A DNA stretch of 64,000 nucleotides from NCBI RefSeq assembly GCF_000801105.2, contig NC_079518.1, forward strand, positions 17,650,800-17,714,799. The letters are read 5' to 3'. Shown here in pieces: positions 22,135-33,148 of this stretch (its first letter is position 1; each line of letters begins with the position of its first letter). A program made the position numbers and the translations under genes. The notes beneath the pieces were generated by a model. That model was given only the letters and a program-made list of their open reading frames with translations, had not been told where the DNA came from and ran no database searches. The stretch is from Raphanus sativus (taxonomy: Eukaryota > Streptophyta > Magnoliopsida > Brassicales > Brassicaceae).

Positions 22135-25090
22135 ATGAAGAAGATACAAGTTCCTCCAGAAACAGGCAAGTCCATGTTCTGTCTCTTCTTCTTCATCTTC
22201 TTGTCTTGTTTCCATGTCTGTTTCCCTCAGCTTTCTTCAACCCAGACAAACACAATGATCGAACTCTCTAGATTCCTTAATATCTTAGACTGGAATCTTC
22301 CTGGTTCTGAGAGGAATCCATGTTTATGGGAAGGTGTTGTTTGCAGCCGACCAGACAGTAGCTCTGTGATAAGCTTGTCTCTCTCTGGCTTCGATCTCTC
22401 CAATTCTTCATTTCTACCACTTGTTTGCCAAATCCAGACGCTGGAGTCTCTTGATGTCTCTAACAACAGCTTGAGCTCAATCCCAGATGGATTCATAACA
22501 AATTGCGGAACACTAGTTGGGCTGAAGCAACTGAACTTAAGCAGGAACCAAGTTTCTTCTCTTCTTGGTTTCCGCAACTTCTCCAAGTTAGAGGTTCTTG
22601 ATATCTCTCACAATAGGTTGAGTGGGAACATTAGAGACTATGGTTTTGATGCTTTGGTTCAGTTGAAAAACCTGTCTCTCAACTTCAACAAGATAGCTGG
22701 TTCAGTTCCGACCAATTTGGCCAAAAGTCTGGTGAATCTGGAGGTTTCAGATAACTCATTGAGCGGTAGTATCCCTGAGGGCATCGAAGATTATCAAGAG
22801 CTGAGGCTGATTGATCTCAGTGATAATCATCTTAGTGGGTCACTCCCTGGTTCGTTGGGGAACCTCTCCAAGTTAGAAACTCTACTTCTTTCCAACAACA
22901 ATCTCAACGGAGCAATCCCAGAGTCACTTTCAAGAATCCAAACCTTGAGCAGATTCGCAGCGAACCGTAACGGATTCACCGGAGCAATTCCATCAGAGAT
23001 CACAAAACACCTCGAGAACTTAGACCTCAGCTTCAACCTTCTGAACGGGTCCATTCCAGATGATCTTTTGTCGCAGCCTAAACTTGTCTCTGTGGATTTG
23101 TCATATAATGAGTTTGTTGGATTGTTACCGCAAAGCATTTCACATAGCCTAGTTAGGCTGAGGCTAGGAAGCAATATGCTAAGAGGGTCACTGCCTTCAG
23201 CTGCATTTGAATCTCTTCAGAACCTAACCTATCTGGAGATGGAGAACAACAGACTGACTGGCCACATACCTCCTGCATTTGGAAACCTTTCGAGTTTGAA
23301 TCTCCTTAACTTGGAAATGAACCAGTTCACCGGGACCTTACCTCCTTCGCTTGGAAACATCACCTCGCTTCAAGGCTTGAAACTGCAGCAGAACAAGCTT
23401 ACCGGAGAAATCCCAGAGGAGATGGGATTGTTAAGTAAACTCTTGATACTTGACATGAGCTGGAATTCTCTGAGTGGATCTATACCGTCTTCTCTTTCGA
23501 ACCTAACGGAGCTTACCAACATGAAGTTACAAGGCAATAATCTAAGTGGTACTATACCTGACAGCATTGGAGATCTGAGTAGTCTCTTAGAACTCCAGCT
23601 TGGTCAAAACCAGCTTAGAGGGAGGATTCCAATAATGCCCCCAAAGCTGCAGATTTCCTTAAATCTCAGCACTAACATGTTCCAAGGACCTATCCCTTCT
23701 ACCAGTTTGTCTAAGCTTGACCGCTTGGAAGTTCTTGATCTTTCAAATAACAAATTCTCAGGGGAGATCCCTGAAGATCTGACCAATTTAATATCCCTCA
23801 GACAGCTGATACTATCCAACAACCAGCTTACTGGAAACACTCCCAAGTTCACTCATAATGTTTCAATCGACGTCAGCGGAAACCCCGGGATCACGGTTGA
23901 GGATAGAGTTGTTATCCCAAGCAAGCCATCAGGGAAGAATAGCAAACTAGTTCTGAACGTAACCTTTGTTGCCATTGGAGTAACTGCTCTTGTGGCCGTG
24001 ATCATAACTGTCATTATCCTGAAACTTTATAGGCGCTCTAATGGAGTTAACAACATGCATGTCGACCCTGACGAGGAAGAAGGATCAACTGTCCTTCCCG
24101 AGGTCATTCATGGAAAGCTTCTCACTTCAAACTCTTCACACAAATCAAACATCAACTTCGCCAAAGCTGTGGAAGCCGTTGCTAATCCAGAGAATGCTCT
24201 TTCCAAGACAATGTTCTGGAGTTACTACAGAGTAGTCATGCCCTCTGGTTCAAGTTACTTCATCAAAAAGCTCAACACAAGAGACAGGGTTTTCCAGCAA
24301 GCCAGCAGTGAGCAACTGGAGCTAGACCTAGAGATGTTGGGCAAGCTGCATCACCCAAACGTAATGGTTCCACTAGCTTATGTGCTCTATTCACAAGGAG
24401 TCTTGCTCTTCTACGAATTTGCTCACACTCACACCCTTTACGACGTTCTGCACAACCATCCCAGCGATGTGGTTGATTGGACGAGCAGGTACAGTATTGC
24501 AGTCGGCATAGCTCAGGGAATCTGCTACTTGCATGGATCCAAATCCAACACTCGTGATCCAATCCTTGTACCAGATCTCTCTAGTAAAAAAATAATGCTT
24601 AAGTCGCTCACTGAGCCACTAGTAGCAGACATTGAACTGTTCAAGGTGATCGATCCTTCCAGAAGCAACAGCAGCCTCTCGGCAGTTGCAGGCACCATCG
24701 GCTACATTCCACCAGGTGAGCCATATAATACAAAACCCTTATTTAGAGAAAAAAAATGAGCTCTCTTAATCTTTTTTTTTTAACTTTTGATCAGAGTATG
24801 CTTACACGATGAGAGTGACAATGGCTGGGAATGTCTACAGCTTTGGGGTGATTCTTCTGGAGTTGTTAACGGGAAAGCCAGCTGTCAGCGAAGGAAGAGA
24901 GTTGGCCAAGTGGGTGCAGAGCCAACAAGAGGAGCGCAACAACATTCTTGACCAAAGAGTGAGCAAAACATCAGGTGTAGCAGCAAAGCAGATGATCCGT
25001 GCCCTCAGTATTGCACTTGCCTGTATTAACATCTCTCCTGGGGCGAGGCCAAAGATGAAGACTGTCCTACGAATGCTCACGAGACTCTAA
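22135..25090 (+). CDS. LRR receptor-like kinase with degenerate kinase motifs
   Basis: This is a plasma-membrane receptor-like protein of about 958 residues, probable counterpart of At1g34420. Two exons: 22135-24715 and 24795-25090, joined in phase at a Glu codon (GYIPPEYAYT). A hydrophobic signal peptide lies around residues 14-30. About 18 to 20 leucine-rich repeats fill residues 75-590 (LDLSxNxLSGxIP pattern). A membrane helix lies at about 605-632, followed by KLYRR. The kinase-like region covers about 670-950. The ATP-site Lys is kept (SYFIKKLN). However, the catalytic loop reads DPILVPDLSSKKIML where HRDxKxxN is expected, and DIE stands where DFG is expected. It is likely a pseudokinase that signals through partners (inference). 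Confidence 0.88.
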
Positions 25091-25845
25091 GTAATAAGTA
25101 TAAGATGATGCAATGATGTGTTAATTTTTGCTTCTTGCTGTATATGTATAAGCAAGCAGCATAGAAAGGTAGGTTTCCTCTGGAAGCCTATTTATCTGCA
25201 TCTCTCATTTTTGAGATGCTCAGAAACAACAAGGATCCAATGCATTCAAATTTGTAGTTTAAATCAGTCAATATCAGATGAATGTGAAACAACACCAAAC
25301 ATTCCGAGGTTAGACAGAGAGTGAATTTAACCCGGAAGGAATAAGAAACAATCTCTTTGCATTAGATTAAAGTATTATTATACTATCAGGTTTCACCAGT
25401 GTTGTACTCCTGAGGCTTACATCTGCTTGGCTCGAACCAATTCGTTTAATTACAAAGGCTGAAGCAGTGGACTGGAGTGATCAATAACGACTTAAATCTA
25501 TATGCCAAAACAAACATCAGTGAAAAACGATGAAATTGAAGAAGCATCAGTGAAAATCGCTTCTTTGGATATTATACCTTTGGGTCATGTTGGAACTGAA
25601 GCAAGGCATGGAGATCTCTCTGTTCTTGGCTTGGACGGGGAAGCTTGTTAACTCGGAAATGTGGAGGATGAAGAAGGAAGGATGTGTGAAGAAGACGAGA
25701 CATTGTGCCGCAAAATCACAATGTTCGCGAGCGAAAGAAAGAGAGTTCATGTTTCAACCAAAGGACACATGAATTACTAGGGATAAAGTAATCACATTGG
25801 ACTTTGAAAAGGATCTTTAGTAGTATACTCCTAACATGGTATTAG
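25091..25845. other. 3' flank of LRR kinase and intergenic DNA
   Basis: About the first 150 bases are a probable 3' UTR. The rest shows only short open frames (for example 25587-25772) without family resemblance. Confidence 0.5.
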
Positions 25846-26172
25846 CAGAGAGCTAAGCGGGCTCTACGCCTAGATTATTAATTAAGCGGTTTAAGTGTTT
25901 AGAGATTATTATAATATATCAAATATATGTAATATTTTATATTAAATAATAGTAAAAACTATTATTTATATATGATAAAAATTATTTTCATAAGAATATA
26001 TATATATATATATATATATGTTAATATATTAATTATTACAATTTATGAAAAATAAATTATATATATTTAATTATTACAATATTGTAATTATCTAAGCGGT
26101 TTAAAAAGTAATCATCACAGTCTTGTAACGTTTAGCGTCTAAGCGCCGCATAGACCGTTTTTTAGAACACTG
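25846..26172. mobile_element. Short hAT-like element (CAG..CTG ends)
   Basis: The left end is CAGAGAGCTAAGCGGG and the right end TTTAGAACACTG, so the inverted repeat is short (CAGWG). The flanking 8-mers GGTATTAG (25838-25845) and GATATTAG (26173-26180) differ by one base. The ends hold several AAGCGG/TAGGCG-type motifs, and the middle is nearly pure A/T with a (TA)n run near 26000. Length 327 bp, non-coding. Confidence 0.6.
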
Positions 26173-26282
26173 GATATTAGAGCTAGATCCACGTAGTCAA
26201 ACACGATCCACATCGATCTGGTCCAAAATTGATCTATTGATCCTTGTCCGAACATTCTGAATGTTTTGACCTCACTTCTACT

Positions 26283-26586
26283 ATCCAATCACTATTGGTG
26301 ATTGTCACGAACTCATATTTCACTTCCTTTTAATTTTTATTTCTTTTAGTTTTATATTTCCTTTTTTAATAAAAGGGGAGAGACGAAAACTAAAAATACA
26401 TAGAAATGCCTTCCAAATCAGAACGAGGAATCCAATTCAGTGTAAACCAAACATGAAAACAAGAGATTTAATGTAGATTACATTGGAGGTCACCTTTGAT
26501 TCTTTCGACACTCTCAATAAACGTGTGTGTTAATGGCAAATTGTTCCACTTTGGTTATTTCCATGTCATACAGTCTATAACTAATA
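26283..26586 (+). repeat. Direct repeat copy A (about 300 bp)
   Basis: It begins ATCCAATCACTATTGG and ends near CTATAACTAATA. The same sequence recurs in the same orientation at 28699-28998 with scattered differences. The ends are not TG..CA, so it is not evidently an LTR. Confidence 0.75.
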
Positions 26587-28698
26587 GCTCAAAGAATGGT
26601 GCTGTGGTAGCAAAAACTTTCTCGTTGTTGCTTTTTGTATTGTGATGCATGCACCTGAAACACAAAAAATAATAATAAATAAACTAAAAATAAATTACAC
26701 ATTTTACATCTTCAACCTAGTCTAATGGTGAATGAGAGTTTCCATCAACGACACCAAAATTCCATATGCTCACATTTAACCTTTGAAATGCTCTTTAATT
26801 TCAGAGGTGTAGTGCAGTACTTATGGATCAAGTCTACATAAACTCAGCCATACAATGAACTTATGATTTTGGATTAAGCTAAACAGTAATGATAAAGAAG
26901 TAAATAACAATAAACCAAAGATGTTGTAAGCGATTAAGAAAATCGCTAGACATAGGAAAATCAATCATGTAATTTAGAATTGCAAGTAACAGACTCCAAG
27001 GATTTGTGAAAAAACAATTCTAGAACTCAAACACAATAATAAAGTAAACCAATTCTCGCTCGAGAGATTGTTTATGCCTAGATCCTTGAATTCTAAATAT
27101 CTTAGGGAATTCAGTTGATTAAGACAAGTGTTAGATTCATGTTTGATTATGTTCACTAAACCTGCCCAAACTAAATCTCTCTGTGAATAAGTATTTATCT
27201 CATCAAAGATTAATTCATGTAATCAAAGCACTTTCGTGTCTACGAATTATCATATGATCTAGATTTCAGGTTGCTAATTCAAATATATCATTAAAAATAA
27301 TCAAGATGAGGAATTCTATAGATAACCCTAGCAATTCTACCAACTTAGCAATTCATCATAACCGCTAGAAAACTTTAACAAGGTCATAGTCAATGAAGCA
27401 CAAGCAACTTTTGAATCGATATCATAAGTAAATCAAACACATGAGTTCAAAGAGAAATTTCAAGGAGCTCTTGATTATCTCTCTAAATCTAAATCAAAGT
27501 ATCACCTAAAAATGGCTTAATAATATTTAATAGATCTCAAACACATCTTGGTCGGATTTTAGATAAAGTTAAAAAGAAAAATCAGAATAACCAAAGTTTT
27601 TTTCTCGTATATAACCAGTAGCAAGAGCAGTCTTCAATTAAACGAGCATAATTGTTGATCCAACCTTTGGATTAACCTTGAACCAGAAGCATTGGACGGC
27701 TAATTAAATTCGCTATATTGTGTCAAAATTGAGCTTCATTCATCAGTGAGAAGGCCTCCATCTGTTACTAATTTTCTGATGTATTTGGTCGGTTAATTAT
27801 GAAGAGTTGGGTGTCAATCAACACCAACTATGGTGTCGTTTGACACCAGGGTGGTGTCGACCAACACCCTATCTAAAAGTGCAGTTTTGAGTTGATATTT
27901 TCAGGTTCATTATTCTTTAGCTCTAAATTGCTACAAAAGCTCCAATGTTTTCCAAAACGTATCTAGACCTGCAATGACTCTAAAACAACTCGAAGTATAT
28001 GCAAAAACTCTTATATCAGACTAATATCATGCTCAAAACAGATAAAAACCAAGATATGTCATTATTTTGGTTTCAAAAACTCATTTACGTTTCTTAATTC
28101 AATTAAATTTTGGTTTAACGAAAATTTTAAATTGCTTTAAAATTCAAAATGTCTCGGTTAAATTTGGTTATGTCAGTTAGTTTGATATTGATTTCTTTTT
28201 GTAAAACAAGCGTAGTTTGGTTAATTAATTTTCTTTTTGAAAACCAAATACCTAACCAACCGAACTGAAAACCTATATTTTTAGTTTAACCAAACCTCCA
28301 AACTGAATTGAACTGAAAACCAAAAAAATTGCTTTGATTTGGCATGCTCAATTTCAAACTGAGCTTGGCGTTTTCAAGCTTGACTCGTGAGCCAAGATCA
28401 GGGGCCGTGTTCTCTTTATTCGATGGACCTTGTGGAGCGATGCAATCTATCTCCAACAGTAACTCTTTCTTGTTCACTTGTGAGAGATGCATTCAATCTC
28501 AGTTAATTTGTGAGAATGTGTCTTGAGAATAAAGATCTCGGTTTCGGGTTTTTGCCTTGGAATCTTCTCTGGAGTGGATGAACGGTCACTCAGCGAAGCT
28601 GTTTTTCACTGAGTTTGAGAAAATTGTGACAAGTTTTATTCTCAGTAACTTGGCTAAGCTGTTTGAGAGAATTGTGACAAGTGTGATTGTCTATGATG
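26587..28698. other. DNA between the two direct repeats, no gene recognised
   Basis: AT-rich and repeat-like, with no credible coding frame. At 27810-27868 it holds three 16-base near-palindromes of the form GGTGTC-NNNN-ACACC, spaced 21-22 bp. At 28540-28690 there is a short tandem duplication around the words GAGTTTGAGAAAATTGTGACAAG and TTTGAGAGAATTGTGACAAG. Confidence 0.5.
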
Positions 28699-28998
28699 AT
28701 CCAATCACTATTGGTGATTGTCACGAACTCATGTTTCACTTCCTTTTGATTTTTATCTCTTTTAATTTTATTTTATTTTTTATAAAAGGGGAGAGACGAA
28801 AACCAGAAACACGTAGAAATGTCTTCTATACTAGAATGAGGAATCCGATTTAGTGTATACCAAACTCTAAAACAAGAGATTCAATAGATTATGTTGGAGG
28901 TCACCTTTGGATTCTTCAGACACTCTCAATAAACGTGTGTGTTACTGGCAGATCGTTCCATTTTGGTTGTTTCCATATCATACAGTCTATAACTAATA
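28699..28998 (+). repeat. Direct repeat copy B (about 300 bp)
   Basis: Partner of the repeat at 26283-26586, about 2.1 kb downstream and in the same orientation. Confidence 0.75.
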
Positions 28999-31900
28999 AT
29001 TCGTAAAGGACTCTAGAAGCAGTACAGAGTGAATCTCAAACCATGGAAAGGGACATAATCAGGATTGAAATTTGTATGACAGAGATTGTTTCTCTGTTTT
29101 CACGATCAAGAAAAAAATCAGGGGCTGATGATATTGCTGGAAATTTCAAGGTCTAATCGAAATTGTATCTCATTTGTCCCTGTCATGAAGAAAGCAAGAA
29201 AGGACCCAAAGTTGCAGAGTTTTCAAGTCAGAGTTTCAGTTGGTGGTATATGGCATGAATCACAAGTTATGGAGATTCTAATATGAGGAGTCTGTTGACA
29301 TATCAACGAGTGGTTTTTAGCTACTTAGTTGGTGATGCTGGTTTTGGTCTACGGTCTAGTTATTAGCTTGAGTTGAGATATTCATATGGACTAGTGCTGT
29401 AATCGCACAGATTAACTTCTGTGCTAACATTCAAGAAAATGACTATGAGCATGAGTCTATTAATGGTGAATCTTATGTAACACCACCTGCTGAAGAAAGT
29501 CCATAACATGGAGAGTACTTATGGTTAAGAGTGAGACAAAATCCTTACTTGTGTAACCGTTATGGCGAAGATAAGAGTGAGGTTATAATCAGATCAAAGA
29601 ATAAAGCAAATGAGTTAATGTCAACCCATGAGGCAGAAGATTCACCTATCCATATGTCGCTCGTACCTATTTCAAACCGAAAGTGCATCCAAGATACTGG
29701 TGAAATAAGATGAGAAGTCTGAAAACTACTTGCTAGTGTTCTGGATCGTGATTCTGTATCGTTCTCATAGGTGTGAAATCAATTACTAGTTCAGAGGCTG
29801 GAAAGAGAAGCAAATGATACTGCATTAGAAAGAGACTGTTATGTGCATACCTCAGGCTTAGATCTTGTTCTGTTGGTGACAGTGGTGTCAGTTTGATGTT
29901 AGGACATCAGAGTCTAAGCAATTGACACTTACAAAGCCTCATCAATCTCTAAAGGACAAGGAAGTCTGATATAAAGCTTGTGACATCTTCAAGTATGTAA
30001 GCGGGGATATCTGATAAGTTATTGGCTGAAAATTCTCAAGTGTCGCAAGAATTTTGATTATCAGTTACTGGAGGATGAAGTGGCAAGTTGATGTCAGAAG
30101 AAAAACCTTACGCATAAGCTGAGTTTGACTATGTTTCAAGGAAAACATGGTTTGTGGGATTGACTCAGTCACATGAGTCATGCGGCATGACAGCCAGACG
30201 ATACGATAAGACTTGACTCATTAAGTTCTCCTATGTCAAAGCTTGGAGACGTTTCGTTGGAATTTTATTTACTTCTACAAATTTGTCGTAAGAGCATGAT
30301 TATGGGTGAAAAAACTCAAAGGAACTGTATTTTGGAGCTAGAAGATATTATATAAGGATTGCATGAAAATGGTCTACAAAGGTCAACTTTGATCTTAAGA
30401 AGTTGGATTTCTAGATGTTGGTATGAGGCAAATGTTCTGGCTTGCATCTCACATGTTCTCGTCATGATAAGAGAGAGAGAGAGAGTCCATAGGCTAACCA
30501 AGTGAATACGAGTTGTCTTGAGGTTGGCTACAAAGAATAGAGCTGAAAGCTGGCACTTCAGAAGATGGAAGCTCGTAACTTAGAGCACAAGTTAGCTTTG
30601 CTAGAGAAAGGTCTGATGGAGAAGCAAGTTGTTTCAAGTCATTTAAATTATCAGATCAAGCACGTGTGAAATCCAGGTACTTCTGATTGTTTCTCTTGTT
30701 CAACATATGTGTATATCTTATCTGAGCTAGGCTGGAGCGTTCTTATAAAATCATAAGGAGTCCCAAGCAGATCATGAGTTGTTTGGTCTTATGAGCAAAA
30801 TTTCTGCTGGAAGGTCTGATGAAAGAACTATGCCATTGATATCATGCCCCTGACCGACTGAAAGTGTCTGATACATTTGAAGATATAACAGAAGAATGGA
30901 TGTCTCTATTTATGGAAAACTTTGTCGAGATTTCAGGCTTAATCATAGAAACTAACTCAACATGTAGTTGAAAGGTTTATGGTCGTAAGAAGAAGATAAG
31001 GGTTAAATGTGAAGAAATTTGTTCAGAAACCATAAGTCAAGACTTATAGAAAATGACTTAAGTGGTGAATATAAATATTAAGGTATCATCTTCTGGAAAT
31101 CAGAATGGCTATGTGGAGACTCGAGAGTATTTTGGTATGACTGAAACCTTGGGATGAGCTTCTTGACGTTACTGACTTGAAATCAACAGTTTCATTCAAG
31201 GTTTGAACGATTATTCTGAGAATGGCATGTTACAGATACATGTGGGTACAGAAGATGATGTGACCAGTATGATGATAAGTTAAAAGTTATGATGGCCGAA
31301 CCTAGCTCGATCTGATCTTCACAGTGCAAGAAAATGTCTGAGATGCGACCGAAAGATTATTACTGTGAGAGATATAAGCTGTCAAAACAGTATTCGAAAT
31401 ATGTTTACAACATAATCAAGAGGATCAAACTGCAGAAGCTGACATCCTAACGTTAAATGGTAACCGGAAATCTCATATGAGAATGCTTGTGTTCAAGGAA
31501 GAAAGGGAAAGAGATAGAAGGTTTCATAAGAAGCAATAGACACAGTGATATTGCTTACGTTCTAAGATTATCAGAAGAGGAAAAGCTCGTGGAACCTATG
31601 ATTTGTCAACCAAAAACGGGTTCAGCCGTGATAACTATATGCTCAGTTGTTCATGAGTCTCTGATTTTGAAGTCTCAGTGTAGTTGGACAGTGGGAATAT
31701 CATGAACTATTACTTGAAGAAGTTGAAGATGTTGCAATGCTTCATGGCCATTACTTCAAGTAATGTCAGAATTCAGTGACAAGGGTGATAGAAAAAGTAA
31801 GTTTCATACTTGATAAGAATCTGTGTATAACCATGGAAAATCTGATATAATTTGTCTCACTAAGAGATGCTCAGAGAGATAGAACGAAGAGTTTAACAAC

Positions 31901-32548
31901 TTAGGTAACAGCATCTGAAACAGAAACTACAACAATGGCATGTGAAGAGCTTGAGAGAGAGAGAGAGAGAGAGAGTCTCGTTTTAGCTTGCGACTGAGAA
32001 ACAGAGAGAAAGGGAACTCTAAATATGGTTGAGCGGTGATAAATGTAATCACTGAAGCTCTGCGTATGAACACTGAAAGCAGGATTAATGATATCAACAA
32101 GACTGCGTGTGTTGGGATACATACAAAAAGGAGAAAGAGTTGTTTCTTAATGGAAATTGAGAAGGTGTTCTAAAATCAAGGATGGCTATGCAGTCAAGAT
32201 CAAGAAAGGGATACAAGTTCTGGTTGAGGGTTTTTGATTAAAGATGTCTCAGTTTGGTGTTTATTTTTTGGCATGGTAAAAGATGAACGATTAAGGAGAC
32301 TGAATCAAAGGTTCTGCAGAGATTTTCTAGGAGAGCATGCCATTGAAATATGGGCCGCATTGCTGCTATTAAAATGATCTACTTGAGAACCATATGTGGT
32401 TTACTTAACACTGATCATGTCGGAGATAAGGACCTTGACAAAATATTTGATAAGAACCATGTTACATGAAAGGTCTTTAGAAGAAGCCAGTTTCAGAGGT
32501 GATAAGAGATCTGATAGAACAGAGGGTGTAACAACTTCTGTAACAGAC
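28999..32548. other. Unclassified decayed repeat-like DNA, left part
   Basis: About 3.5 kb without a gene I can recognise. There are many short frames, none conserved. It includes GA microsatellites near 30471 and 31955. Its style matches 51147-54000 on the far side of the two LTR elements, so both were probably one continuous stretch before the insertions. Confidence 0.4.
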
Positions 32549-33095
32549 TGTTGGGCCCGAATATGACCTGATAGCTGATTAATGGATAATGAAAAATGAT
32601 AACAGGCCGCGACTGGCCCATCGTGAATTCGACACCTAAATGGAACTAAGCTAGAGCCGAAGGCTGAGAGCTAAAGTGATCATTGAAAGAGGTCACGGTA
32701 AAGAGGAAGCTCACATCATAATAACAAGAAGCGCAGGACCCGGTCAAAGGGAAGCTGTTGCGGATCCCACCTCAAGCGGAGAGGATCTCGGAGATCGGTT
32801 GAAGATGACCTGAAGAAATCCAAGACTATTTAAAGAGAAGGTCGAAGACTAAGAAAGTGATCCGAGACTACTGATATTCTACTCAATATTCATAAAAACA
32901 TTCTCATTGTAATTCTCTTGTAATCTTCGTATTCATCAAAGATCATCTTTTGTAACCATCCCATTTCTATTATATCAATACAAATCGAAGTTCATTCAAC
33001 AAGTTCTTACGGGATTCAGCCCGCGATAATCTTCCCAAACCTTCCCTAAACATAAAACCTGATCTAAAATCTAGGTGTGAGTTTTACCCCTCACA
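32549..33095 (+). repeat. 5' LTR of the Tat element
   Basis: 547 bp, starting TGTTGGGCCC and ending CCTCACA. A TATA-like CTATTTAAAG lies at 32826-32835. It is nearly identical to 45108-45654; the three differences seen lie in the first about 140 bp. Confidence 0.92.
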
Positions 33096-33116
33096 ATTGG
33101 CGCCGTCTGTGGGGAA
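33096..33116 (+). promoter_or_regulatory. Primer-binding site
   Basis: TGGCGCCGTCTGTGGGG begins two or three bases after the 5' LTR. Its first nine bases match the complement of a tRNA-Asp 3' end (CGGCGCCA). The rest diverges, so the primer tRNA is not certain. Confidence 0.6.
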
Positions 33117-33148
33117 GAAACAATCGAATCCCTTACTCTAACTTGAGA

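Noticed and set aside
31941..31976. GA-rich run as a regulatory GAGA site
   Set aside because: A plain microsatellite in decayed DNA with no gene nearby.
33077..33148. Start of the Tat gag within the LTR
   Set aside because: That upstream part would need a GTG start and would translate the primer-binding site; ATG 33149 is preferred.
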